Source: QWHO01 sp039809865 (GTDB lineage: Bacteria > Vulcanimicrobiota > Xenobia > Xenobiales > QWHO01). Taken from it: a stretch of DNA of 64,000 bases. The translations under genes were made by a program, and so were the position numbers. Shown in pieces: positions 54,313 to 62,081 of this stretch. Each line of letters opens with the position of its first letter. Position 1 is the stretch's first letter. The notes beneath the pieces are model-generated. The model ran no database searches and was not told the DNA's origin. It saw only the letters and a list, made by a program, of their open reading frames with translations. The stretch covers positions 26,558 to 90,557 of the forward strand of contig JBDHVW010000027.1 of the NCBI GenBank assembly GCA_039809865.1. Reading direction: 5' to 3'.

Positions 54313-55235
54313 GCTCGACCCCCTCGGCGCTTACCCAGCCGGTGCTGGAAGTTTCCAACCTCACCCGGTCGACCTTCCAAAAGGGCACCAGCATCTCGTT
54401 CCAGCTTAATCCGGGCGAGGTTCTGGGGGTCATCGGACCCAACGATTCCGGCAAGTCGGAGCTGATGCTGGCCCTGGCCGGGCTGACCCGTCCCGAGTCG
54501 GGCACCATTTTGCTGCGAGGCAAGCCCGTTGGCAAAGCGACGCGCAGCCGAATCGGCTTTGTCGGTTCCTCGCCGGGCGTCTACGAGGAGTTTACCTGTG
54601 TCGAGTATCTGGAGTTCTTTGCCGAGAGCTTTCGTCTCGACACACACTATCGTCCCTACCTGATCCAGGAGGCCCTACGTCTGTGCCGGCTTCAGCCGCA
54701 CGCCCTGAAGACGGTGCGCGACCTGAATTTCGCTTTGCGGCGTCGTTTGAGCCTGGCCCGGGCGGTGCTGCACAGCCCGGCCCTGGTGGTCATGGACGAT
54801 TGTCTCGTGCGGCTCGAGCGCACGGACGTGCGCGAGATGGTCGCGGTGCTCTCGGAGATTCGGGCCCAGGGTAAAGTACTGGTGCTCAGCTCTCCCCAGC
54901 TCTCGGAGCTCAAGGATCTTTGCTCGCATCTATGCATCCTGGTCAGCAATCGGCCCCTGGCCTGCGGGGACAAGATGCAACTCATGCCACAGATCAGCAA
55001 CTATCGGATGATGCAGGTCCAGTTCCTGAACGGGGTGGCCGAGGCCGTGCGGCATCTGGAGACGTCTCCGGGTGTGTTTCACCTGGCCGTCTCTACGCAA
55101 ACCCAGAATCTGGTTCGATTTTTATTCAACGGAAAAGACGACGATTTCCACAAGCTGCTGACCAGCCTGAATATGGCCAACATCTACGTGGTCTCCTACG
55201 CCGAGGATCACTCCTTCCTGGGCAAAGCGCCGTAG
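54309..55235 (+). CDS. ABC transporter ATPase-like protein with degenerate motifs
   Basis: The 308-residue protein has Walker A GPNDSGKS (residues 43-50) and a Q-loop-like GFVGSSPGVYEEFTCVEYL. The signature is not LSGGQ (region NFALRRRLSLARAV) and Walker B reads VVMDDC, with Asp in place of the catalytic Glu. The switch His is replaced (VLSSPQLSEL). The C-terminal ~90 residues form an extra domain. The protein may bind ATP but hydrolyse it poorly, or act in signalling. GTG at 54309 overlaps the anti-sigma stop (GTGA), so it is part of the sigma-factor operon. No permease gene adjoins it; the orphan ABC-2 permease at 17 kb is a possible partner. Confidence 0.8.
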   Translation: MSSTPSALTQPVLEVSNLTRSTFQKGTSISFQLNPGEVLGVIGPNDSGKSELMLALAGLTRPESGTILLRGKPVGKATRSRIGFVGSSPGVYEEFTCVEYLEFFAESFRLDTHYRPYLIQEALRLCRLQPHALKTVRDLNFALRRRLSLARAVLHSPALVVMDDCLVRLERTDVREMVAVLSEIRAQGKVLVLSSPQLSELKDLCSHLCILVSNRPLACGDKMQLMPQISNYRMMQVQFLNGVAEAVRHLETSPGVFHLAVSTQTQNLVRFLFNGKDDDFHKLLTSLNMANIYVVSYAEDHSFLGKAP

Positions 55236-55247
55236 CGCGCCTTTTTT
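55221..55247 (+). terminator. Terminator overlapping the ABC ATPase stop
   Basis: GGC and GCGC pair with GCGC and GCC around CGTA (AAA bulge), followed by TTTTTT (55242-55247). The 244 bases to the next gene hold no other feature I can support, except CCAAGTTCTTC (55249) and GAAGAACTGG (55339), which could pair at long range. Confidence 0.65.
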
Positions 55248-55491
55248 CCAAGTTCTTCAAAGGCACACGGGTGTTCGCTTTTCGGTCCCCAGGTGGGAGG
55301 AGATTTCACGAAACTGTTGAAAAGCTTACTGCTTTTGGAAGAACTGGGCGGTGGCGCGGACGATGTCCAGCGCGACCGCCTTCGGCACCTGGGAAAAGTT
55401 GCAGGACTCGGAAGGAGGTGTCGGGCGAGCGGCGTAGTGCGTTCCGCTCGGAAGTTTTTGGCAAAATTGGGAAAGCGAGGGTAAAGTTCCG

Positions 55492-56037
55492 ATGACTTTG
55501 CGTCCGTTAGCGTCTCTGATGCTCATGTCGGCGTTGATGTTCGGCTTCATGGCCGTTCAGCCGGCACGCGCTGAGGATGACCTCGGCACGGTCAACAAAA
55601 TCACTGAGTGGGGTCCGTACCGGTATAAGTTGTACCAGTATCCTTCGCGCACGACCAGCTTCTTTCTGTATCCCAGAAGCTACGTGACGTTCGATATTCA
55701 CAACGCCAAGTACTGGATGGTCGAGTCGGCTCGGTTCGACTATTCCCCCAGCAATATCGACGGATGGGAGACCCTTTTCGGCCTCGGCTATCGCACGCTG
55801 CGTCCCGAGAAGCTCCACATCTATTTCTACACCCCCGACATGAAGCTCTTGGGAGAGCTCCACGAGTTCCGCTGTGGCACGGCTTACAGTATTCCCCGCG
55901 ATGGAAACGATTATGAGCGCATCGTGGTGAAGATCGAGTGTGCCAGCGACCAGAACTGGGACCTCAAGATGCTCGTGTGGGATCCGGTAGATCCGGTAAT
56001 CGGCGAGCCCATTCCGCAGGACACCTTCCGCCAGTAA
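55492..56037 (+). CDS. Exported protein of unknown function
   Basis: The 181-residue protein has a signal peptide (LASLMLMSALMFGFMAVQPARA, cleavage before EDDLG) and a mature domain rich in Tyr, Phe and Trp that looks beta-structured (YRYKLYQYPSRTTSFFLYP, YVTFDIHNAKYWMVES). Two Cys (FRCGTAY and KIECAS) could form a disulfide. I do not recognise the family. GAGGG lies 11 bases upstream of the ATG. It is monocistronic, ending in a terminator shared with the convergent gene. Confidence 0.8.
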   Translation: MTLRPLASLMLMSALMFGFMAVQPARAEDDLGTVNKITEWGPYRYKLYQYPSRTTSFFLYPRSYVTFDIHNAKYWMVESARFDYSPSNIDGWETLFGLGYRTLRPEKLHIYFYTPDMKLLGELHEFRCGTAYSIPRDGNDYERIVVKIECASDQNWDLKMLVWDPVDPVIGEPIPQDTFRQ

Positions 56038-56060
56038 TCGCGTAAGGATCTTGCTCGAAG

Positions 56061-56089
56061 AAGCCCTCCCCGCTCGGGGTGGGCTTTTT
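56061..56089. terminator. Bidirectional terminator
   Basis: AAGCCC-T-CCCC pairs with GGGG-T-GGGCTT around GCTC, followed by TTTTTC on the + strand and preceded by an A-rich run on the other. It lies between the exported-protein gene and the convergent proA-linked gene. Confidence 0.85.
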
Positions 56090-56820
56090 CATTGTCCGAG
56101 CAGAGTCTCGAAGACGAACGGAACGGCGCGGCGACTCACGACCATGCGCGCCTGGCCCGGGGGGCCGAAGACCAGGGCCTCGACGCCCTGGAAATCTTGC
56201 GGGCCGGTGAAGCGGGCCCCCAGTTGCCAGCGTGTCTGCCGGTCATAGCGGAGGCTCGAGGAGCCCAGCGTCAGGGTCCCGTCCACCGGGCTGGTCGCAT
56301 TGACCGCGCTCACGATCCCCTGGGCCTGGAGAGCGCCGTGCGTGGGCTCGAGCTCGTGGACCACGAAGCTGAGCGCGTCGAACAGCACGCCGGCCGTCAG
56401 CCCGTCCGTCGCGGTCTGGCCCAGAGCGGCCACGGGCTCGCCCTGGTGCAGCTCGAGCCAGTTTCCCGGCAAGTTTTCCTTGAAGAGCACGGTTCCGGTC
56501 ATCACATGCACTTTCACCGGGCCGGCGGCGGTGTCGAGGGTCAGCTCCTTGCGTCCCGGGTTGAGAGAGCGCACCCGCCCCGCCACCTGGCGCCCGGGCT
56601 CGAGCAGTTTGAGCGAAGATTCCTCGGCCACCACGGTATCACCCCGGCGCAAGCGGGGGCGGACGGTCGGGCTCAGGGTGACACGCCTGCCTTCGGCCGT
56701 CCGGATGACCACGTTCTTGGCGCCGATCGCCACGACGACCCCCTCCACCCGCTCGGCGCGGGCGGCCCCGGCCAGCGCCCAGCCCAGCAGCCCGGCGAGA
56801 ACGACGGAGGAGGGTTTCAG
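56089..56820 (-). CDS. Exported beta-rich protein, apparent CTG start
   Basis: From GTG at 56748 the frame gives 219 residues with KOW/OB-like repeats (VEGVVVAIGAKNVVIRTAEGR, GRVRSLNPGRKELTLDTAAG). The same frame continues upstream to CTG at 56820 and there encodes an ideal signal peptide (KPSSVVLAGLLGWALAGAARA, cleavage before ER). No other start codon precedes it, because the proA stop overlaps as CTGA. I therefore call CTG as start (243 residues). The protein is probably periplasmic; its function is unknown. It is translationally coupled to proA, although no link with proline synthesis is evident. Confidence 0.75.
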   Translation of the reverse strand: MKPSSVVLAGLLGWALAGAARAERVEGVVVAIGAKNVVIRTAEGRRVTLSPTVRPRLRRGDTVVAEESSLKLLEPGRQVAGRVRSLNPGRKELTLDTAAGPVKVHVMTGTVLFKENLPGNWLELHQGEPVAALGQTATDGLTAGVLFDALSFVVHELEPTHGALQAQGIVSAVNATSPVDGTLTLGSSSLRYDRQTRWQLGARFTGPQDFQGVEALVFGPPGQARMVVSRRAVPFVFETLLGQ

Positions 56821-58082
56821 GAGCGTATCTGGCCGTCGCCGTCGATGAGATATTTGGTCGTCGTCAGCTCGGCCAGGCCCAGCGGACCGCGCGCGTGCAT
56901 GCGCTGGGTCGAGATCCCGATCTCGGCCCCGAATCCGAATTCAGAGCCGTCCGTAAAGCGCGTGGAAGCGTTACAGTAAACGGCGCAGGCATCCACTTCT
57001 CGCTGGAAACGCCGCGCCGCTTCTCGGCTGCGGGTGATGATGCACTCGGAATGACCGCTCCCATGCCGCGTGATGTGGGCGATCGCCTCCTCCAGCCCGT
57101 CCACCACTTTGACCGCCAGGATCAGGTCGAGATATTCGGTGTCCCAGTCCGCGGGACTGGCGGGCCGCGCCTGCGGCACCAGCTGGCAGACCTGGGAATC
57201 GCCCCGCAACTCGACCTTCTTCTCGGTCATCCGGGCGGCCATTCGCGGCAGAAACTCGGCTGCCAGGTCGCGGTGCACCAGCAGGGTCTCGAGCGCGTTG
57301 CACACCGCCGGGCGCTGGGTCTTGCCGTTGTCGAGGATCGCGAGAGCCATCTCCTGGTCGGCATCTTCGTGGACATAAAGGTGGCAGTTGCCAACGCCGG
57401 TCTCGATCACCGGCACCGTGGCCGTCTGGATGACGCGCTGGATCAGCTCGGCGCCGCCGCGCGGAATGATGCAGTCGACCAGGCCGTTCATCGTTGCCAG
57501 TTCGTCCACCGACTCGCGTCCCACGTCGGCCACGCCCTGGATGGCCTCGCGGGGCAGCCCGCACTCCTCGAGCGCGTCTTGCAACAGCCTGACCAGGGCT
57601 TCGTTGGAGTGGCGCGCCGACGAGGAGCCGCGCAGCAGGCAGGCGTTGCCCGACTTGAAGGCCAGGGTGCTGGCCTCGACGGTCACGTTGGGGCGGGCCT
57701 CGTAGATCATCGCCAGCACGCCCAGCGGCACTCGCATCCGGCGGATTTCGATACCGTTGGGGCGGGTCCAACCGTCCACCTGACCGATGGGGTCCTGCAG
57801 GCGCATCACCTGCTCGGTGCCCTCGGCCATCGACTCGATGCGGGCGGGCGTCAGGCGCAGACGGTCCTTGAGCGCCGTGCTCAAAGCCTGGCCAGCCTCG
57901 AGGTCGCGGGCGTTGGCGGCCAGCAGCGCTTCTTGTCCCGCGCGGAGCCGCGTGGCCATGGCCTGCAGGGCGCGGTTTTTCTCGGCCGTGCTCAGCATCG
58001 CCAACCGGCGCGCTACTTCGCGCGCGCGCACGGCCTGCTCGCGCACCGGGCTGAGAAGTCCGGCGGTCGGTTGGTCTAGCAT
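56817..58082 (-). CDS. proA: Gamma-glutamyl phosphate reductase (proline synthesis)
   Basis: The 421-residue enzyme has the aldehyde-dehydrogenase-like ProA motifs: PLGVLAMIYEARPNVTVEA, FKSGNACLLRGS, the catalytic Cys in KTQRPAVCNALETLLV, and SEFGFGAEIGISTQRMHARGP. It reduces gamma-glutamyl phosphate with NADPH to glutamate semialdehyde. Length is normal. The ATG at 58082 overlaps the proB stop by seven bases, so ProB and ProA are made together, as expected for the coupled first two steps of proline synthesis. Confidence 0.98.
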   Translation of the reverse strand: MLDQPTAGLLSPVREQAVRAREVARRLAMLSTAEKNRALQAMATRLRAGQEALLAANARDLEAGQALSTALKDRLRLTPARIESMAEGTEQVMRLQDPIGQVDGWTRPNGIEIRRMRVPLGVLAMIYEARPNVTVEASTLAFKSGNACLLRGSSSARHSNEALVRLLQDALEECGLPREAIQGVADVGRESVDELATMNGLVDCIIPRGGAELIQRVIQTATVPVIETGVGNCHLYVHEDADQEMALAILDNGKTQRPAVCNALETLLVHRDLAAEFLPRMAARMTEKKVELRGDSQVCQLVPQARPASPADWDTEYLDLILAVKVVDGLEEAIAHITRHGSGHSECIITRSREAARRFQREVDACAVYCNASTRFTDGSEFGFGAEIGISTQRMHARGPLGLAELTTTKYLIDGDGQIRS

Positions 58083-59158
58083 CGTTGGGCCTCCTTGGCG
58101 CGCGGTTGCCGGTGGATTACCAGATTGTCGCGGTGCACCACTTCGGGCGAGCCGCGCTTGCCCGAGGATTCTGCGACCGCGCGCTGGATCTCCTCGCTGG
58201 AAAGGTTGCTCAGGCCGCGTCCCAGCTCACCCCCATCGGGGTCGGCCAGGGCCACCAGCTCGCCCATCTGGAACGAGCCCTGCACCTCCGTGATGCCGAC
58301 GGCCAGCAGGCTCTTTCCGCGGGCTGTCAGGGCCCGGGCGGCTCCCGCGTCCAGCAGCAGCTTTCCGCGCACGGCGGCGGCCGCCAGCCAGCGCTTCTTC
58401 CCCGCCAGCCGGCCTCCGGGTTGCTCGAACAGGGTGCCCAGTGACTCCCCGGAGGCGAGTCGCGGCAGGACGTCGGGCTCGGCCGCGGCCGCAATGACCA
58501 TGCGCGAGCCCACCTCCAGCGCCGCCCGCGCGGCCTCGAGCTTGGACATCATGCCGCCGGTGCCCCCGGCCGAGAGCGACGAATTGACCAGGCCGACGAC
58601 GTCGTCGATGCGCTCCACGCGCGGCACGACCTGGCCGTCCGGCCCCAGCAGCCCTTTCGTCTGGGTCAGGTTGACCACCAGGTCGGCGTCCACCAGGCCG
58701 CCCACCAGGGCCGCCAGGATGTCGTTGTCGCCGAACTTGATCTCCTCGGTGGCCACCGAGTCGTTCTCGTTGATCACCGGCAAGATGCCCGCGCGGAGCA
58801 GGGCCTGGAGCGTGTTGCGGGCGTTGAGGTAGCGCTCGCGCCGGTTCAGGTCGTCGCGTGTCAGCAGCACCTGAGCCACGCTGATGTTGAGCAGCTCGAA
58901 GAGGCGTTTGTAGGTGTTCATCAGCTCGACCTGGCCCAGAGCCGCCAGGGCCTGCTTCTGGGCCATCGTCTCCTCGCCGCGTGGCTTGAACGTGGCCCGG
59001 CCCAGGCCAACGGCACCCGAGCTGACCAGCACGACCTCGGTGCCCTCGCGGCGCAGCGCGGCGATCTGGCGCGCCAGCGGCATGAGGACCTCGCCGTTGG
59101 CGTGTCCGTCCGGGTGCACCACCACGCGGGTGCCGACCTTGACCACGATGCGCTCCAT
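58076..59158 (-). CDS. proB: Glutamate 5-kinase with PUA domain
   Basis: The 360-residue kinase has the amino-acid kinase motifs VVKVGTRVVV, LVSSGAVGLG, INENDSVATEEIKFGDND and GTGGMMSKLEAA, followed by a PUA domain (about 265-350; KSLLAVGITEVQGSFQMGELV). It phosphorylates glutamate with ATP as the first step of proline synthesis and is usually feedback-inhibited by proline. It leads the proB-proA operon. No strong promoter was seen in the 94 bases shared with the divergent methyltransferase. Confidence 0.98.
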   Translation of the reverse strand: MERIVVKVGTRVVVHPDGHANGEVLMPLARQIAALRREGTEVVLVSSGAVGLGRATFKPRGEETMAQKQALAALGQVELMNTYKRLFELLNISVAQVLLTRDDLNRRERYLNARNTLQALLRAGILPVINENDSVATEEIKFGDNDILAALVGGLVDADLVVNLTQTKGLLGPDGQVVPRVERIDDVVGLVNSSLSAGGTGGMMSKLEAARAALEVGSRMVIAAAAEPDVLPRLASGESLGTLFEQPGGRLAGKKRWLAAAAVRGKLLLDAGAARALTARGKSLLAVGITEVQGSFQMGELVALADPDGGELGRGLSNLSSEEIQRAVAESSGKRGSPEVVHRDNLVIHRQPRAKEAQRC

Positions 59159-59196
59159 AGCCTGTCTGTTCTTCGGGGCTTTGTGGTAACCTGTTG

Positions 59197-59245
59197 AAGG
59201 TTAGCGACGACAGGAGCGGTCCCAAGGTTAGCGACAGGAGCGGTC
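59197..59245 (+). repeat. Tandem imperfect duplication before the methyltransferase
   Basis: AAGGTTAGCGACGACAGGAGCGGTC (59197-59221) is repeated at 59224-59245 without one GAC. Both copies contain AGGAG; the second may serve as ribosome-binding site for the downstream gene. Confidence 0.8.
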
Positions 59246-59252
59246 ACACGGT

Positions 59253-59975
59253 TTGCACGCGAGGGAAATTTGGACCCTGCTGGGAGTGGGGGTGGAGAAC
59301 AGCGTCTACAACGCGCGCCTGAACCTGCGCGAGGCCTCGCTGCTGGCCTCCCAGGCCTGGTGGTGGCGCTTGAAAACTCTGCTCAACTTCAGCTACCTGC
59401 TGGATCCGCCGGTGCTGGTGTGCAAGCGGGAGCTGAAGAAGGCCGGTCTTCCCGCCACCGACGCGACTTTCGGTGAGACGCCTCTGCTCACGACCTATCG
59501 CATTTTGCAAGAGCTCAAAGTGGGTCCCGACGACACCCTGGTGGACCTGGGCTGCGGGCGCGGCCAGACGCTGTTGCTGGGCGCCCTGGCCTTCGGCTGT
59601 CAGGGCATCGGCGTGGAGGCGCTGCCGACGTTCGTGGCCCGCGCTCGCGGAATGGCTCACTCGCTGCAGGTCGAGGACCTGGTGAGCTTCGAGCGGCGTG
59701 ACTTCCGCCAGAGCCCGCTGCCGAAGGGCACGCTCTACTTCGTTTCGGCCACATGCCTCGAGCAAGACTCGTGGCAGCAGGTGAAGCACCTGATGATCGA
59801 GGCCCCCTACGGCTCGCGCGCCCTGGTCGTCAGCGCGGCGCTGCCCCGCCTGTGCTGGGAGACCGAATGGGAGCGGCCGCTCGAGTACAGCTGGGGAACG
59901 GGCGTGACCTACCTCCAGCGCCGCCTGGGCCCTCGCTCGATCAAGAGCCGCAAGCGCAAATTCAGGAATTCTTGA
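59253..59975 (+). CDS. Class I SAM-dependent methyltransferase
   Basis: The 240-residue protein has the SAM-binding motif I DLGCGRGQTLLLGAL near residue 98, an acidic motif II (GIGVEALPTFV) and a PPI-like loop further on (PKGTLYFVSATCLEQ). The N-terminal ~60 residues contain aromatic, hydrophobic helices (QAWWWRLKTLLNFSYLL) that may touch the membrane. Substrate unknown. Start TTG at 59253 is tentative; the C-terminus is basic (KSRKRKFRNS). It is divergent from proBA. Confidence 0.82.
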   Translation: MHAREIWTLLGVGVENSVYNARLNLREASLLASQAWWWRLKTLLNFSYLLDPPVLVCKRELKKAGLPATDATFGETPLLTTYRILQELKVGPDDTLVDLGCGRGQTLLLGALAFGCQGIGVEALPTFVARARGMAHSLQVEDLVSFERRDFRQSPLPKGTLYFVSATCLEQDSWQQVKHLMIEAPYGSRALVVSAALPRLCWETEWERPLEYSWGTGVTYLQRRLGPRSIKSRKRKFRNS

Positions 59976-60030
59976 GGGCTCGGGCCTAAGTTTCTCGACA
60001 ATAGAGAGAGATTCGTAGGAGGCTTTTCCG

Positions 60031-60807
60031 ATGATTACCCCTGCCGCCGCATTGCCCTTTGCGACCCGCTCGATTGCGAGCGCGGGCCCCGCCCCGAAGG
60101 CCGAGACCGAGGCCGTTCCCACCGAAACCGTCAGCATCTCCCCCGGCGAAGCCCCCGGGAGGTCACTCGGAGCCCGCATCCTGAGCGGACTGGGCAAGAC
60201 AGCCGCGGTCTTCGCCCTGGCCGGCGCCCTGGTGGGCCTGGGTACCCTGGTGCCGCACGAAACGGTCGCCCGCGCGCCCGTGGCCGAGCGCCCCGCGTTG
60301 CAGAAGCACGTCGATTTCTTCGACCGTAACGGAGATGGGCAGACCCAGGTCTGGGAGACCTATGGCGGCCTGCGCGCCCTCGGCGTCGGCCGGGCTACCA
60401 GCGCCTTCGCCGCCCCGGTCATCAACGGGGCCCTGGCCTACAAGACCGGCGCGCCCTGGTACCAGCCGCTGACCGTGCAGAACGGTAATATCCACCAGGG
60501 CAAGCACGACGGCGACACCGACATTTACGACGCCACGGGGAACTTCGTGCAGGCCAACTTTGACCAGATGTTCGATTTGCACGACAAGGACAAGGACGGC
60601 GCCCTCAACGAGAAGGAAGTCGAGGCCATGCTGCTCGTCAACGGCGGTGGCAAGGCCAACGCCGGCTCCAACGCCGAGTTCACGCTGCTGATGAAGGTCG
60701 CCGGAGAGGATCGTCCGGACGGGCGCGTGCTGACCCGCGAGCGGATGAACCAGTTCTACGACGGCAGCCTGTTCTACGTGCTGGCCGGGGAGAAGGTGCC
60801 CTTCTAG
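60031..60807 (+). CDS. Caleosin-like EF-hand protein (bacterial)
   Basis: The 258-residue protein matches plant caleosins through the whole core: LQKHVDFFDRNGDG with His93 and a canonical EF-hand loop (98-109, DxNxDG..E), WETYGGLRALG, the hydrophobic AAPVINGALAY, NIHQGKHDGDTDIYDATGNF with His155/His159, and the end motif FYDGSLFYVLAGE. A second complete EF-hand loop lies at 185-196 (DKDKDGALNEKE). Caleosins are calcium- and haem-binding peroxygenases of lipid bodies; the two conserved His bind haem in plants. Residues 1-88 are Ala/Pro-rich with one hydrophobic helix (56-74) and look unrelated. AGGAGG precedes the ATG by eight bases. Family is mainly eukaryotic as far as I know. Its stop overlaps that of the convergent lipoprotein gene. 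Confidence 0.9.
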   Translation: MITPAAALPFATRSIASAGPAPKAETEAVPTETVSISPGEAPGRSLGARILSGLGKTAAVFALAGALVGLGTLVPHETVARAPVAERPALQKHVDFFDRNGDGQTQVWETYGGLRALGVGRATSAFAAPVINGALAYKTGAPWYQPLTVQNGNIHQGKHDGDTDIYDATGNFVQANFDQMFDLHDKDKDGALNEKEVEAMLLVNGGGKANAGSNAEFTLLMKVAGEDRPDGRVLTRERMNQFYDGSLFYVLAGEKVPF

Positions 60808-61547
60808 CGCCTCAGTTGCAGCGCCACCACGTGGGTGTCGCCGTCCTGGAAGATCATCACCATCTCGTTGGCGTTGGCCCGCCCGCGGTAGATGGCCGTG
60901 ACGGGATTGCCCTGCACGTTGCCCACCAGGTCGCCCTGGAACCGCCCGTCCGGGGTAGCCTGGTAGCTCCCGCCCGTGATGTCGACCGCGGTCCCGTTGA
61001 AGTCGAACGTGCCATCCAGCGTGCCATCCTGGCCCAAAATCAGGGTCAGCCGAACCACGCCGGGGAAGGCGCTGGTCGCCAGGCTTCCGCCCGTCCAGGT
61101 CCCGGCCACCTGACCGGTGTCGGTCAGGATCGCCTTTTGTTGACCCGTGCCGCCGGCTCCGGCGGCATCGCCCGCGTAGGACGAGCGGTCGGAGGCGACC
61201 TGCGCCACCACGCTGCTGGACCTCTCGGTGCCGGCCACGGTCAGCCCCAGAGACTCATCCAGGCCGTAAGTGCCCTGGGGACGCAGGAACGACGTGCTCT
61301 GCAGCCCCGCCTCCCCGTCCAGGTAGGCGACCTCGTCGATGGCCGTGACGAAGCCGGTCACGTCGTAGCGCACCTCGGTGAGCACCGCTTCGAGCCGCCC
61401 CTCCGGGCTGGTCAGAAAGGTTGCGCCCGTGTAGCCGCCGCTCAGACCGGGTGGCACCGTCGGCGGTACAGACGAAGGCCCCCCGCCGCCGCACCCCCAG
61501 AGGAGCGCGGCCAGCAGAAGGGCCGTCAGGAAACGGGGCGGCCTCAA
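60804..61547 (-). CDS. Lipoprotein of unknown function
   Basis: The 247-residue protein begins with a lipoprotein signal (LTALLLAALLWGCGGGG; lipobox LWGC), followed by a Pro/Ser linker and a beta-rich domain (GTWTGGSLATSAFPGVVRLTLI, GTLDGTFDFNGTAVDITGG, FQGDLVGNVQGN) of the kind found in many outer-membrane lipoproteins. Function unknown. TTG at 61547 overlaps the upstream stop (TTGA), so it is co-translated with the GGDEF-like gene. The C-terminal stop overlaps the caleosin stop. Confidence 0.82.
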   Translation of the reverse strand: MRPPRFLTALLLAALLWGCGGGGPSSVPPTVPPGLSGGYTGATFLTSPEGRLEAVLTEVRYDVTGFVTAIDEVAYLDGEAGLQSTSFLRPQGTYGLDESLGLTVAGTERSSSVVAQVASDRSSYAGDAAGAGGTGQQKAILTDTGQVAGTWTGGSLATSAFPGVVRLTLILGQDGTLDGTFDFNGTAVDITGGSYQATPDGRFQGDLVGNVQGNPVTAIYRGRANANEMVMIFQDGDTHVVALQLRR

Positions 61548-62050
61548 GCCTCCGCGGCGGGTACCTCGGCAGGGGCGGCACCGCCGCCTTCGGGGACCGC
61601 GACCTCCTTCAGGTTGTCGCGCAGGTTCTCGAGCAGGGCCTTCCGGTCTTCGATCTCGCGGGGATAGACCACCACGCTGGCCCGGATGCGACCGGCGAAC
61701 GTCTCGCCCGTGTTGGGCTCGGTGAAGCTTTGCTTGCCGAAAGCTTCCGCGATCTTGCCGGAGGCCACGCGCGCGCCCTCGTCGGAGGTCTCGGGCAGGA
61801 CGTAGAGGAGCTGCTGGCCCCAGCGGACGCCCACGTCGACCTGACGGGTGGTCTTGGCCGAGAGGCGCGCCAGCGCTTTGAGCACGACGTAGAGCATGTC
61901 GGGCTTGAGCTTTTCGGGGATGACCGGCTCGAGTAAGAGGAGCGACAAATCGCGGCCGAAGCGCCGGGCCCGGGACATTTCGTCCTCCAGGCCCTCCTCG
62001 AGATACTCCTCGTGGAGCAAATTCGTCAGGTTGTCACGCCGACTGGGCAC
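61544..62050 (-). CDS. Degenerate GGDEF-domain protein
   Basis: The 168 residues follow the GGDEF fold: EMSRARRFGRDLSLLLLEPV at the start, then DVGVRWGQQLLYVLPETSDEGA where diguanylate cyclases read RxGGDEFxxLLPxT. The active-site signature is replaced by WGQQL and the metal-binding Asp is lost, so c-di-GMP synthesis is unlikely; a structural or sensing role is possible. The C-terminal tail is Ala/Pro/Glu-rich. GTG at 62050 follows GGAGG. It lies 31 bases after dnaE and is followed by a lipoprotein gene. Confidence 0.78.
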   Translation of the reverse strand: MPSRRDNLTNLLHEEYLEEGLEDEMSRARRFGRDLSLLLLEPVIPEKLKPDMLYVVLKALARLSAKTTRQVDVGVRWGQQLLYVLPETSDEGARVASGKIAEAFGKQSFTEPNTGETFAGRIRASVVVYPREIEDRKALLENLRDNLKEVAVPEGGGAAPAEVPAAEA

Positions 62051-62081
62051 GCTATCTCCCCTCCACCCGAAATCTCGGAGC

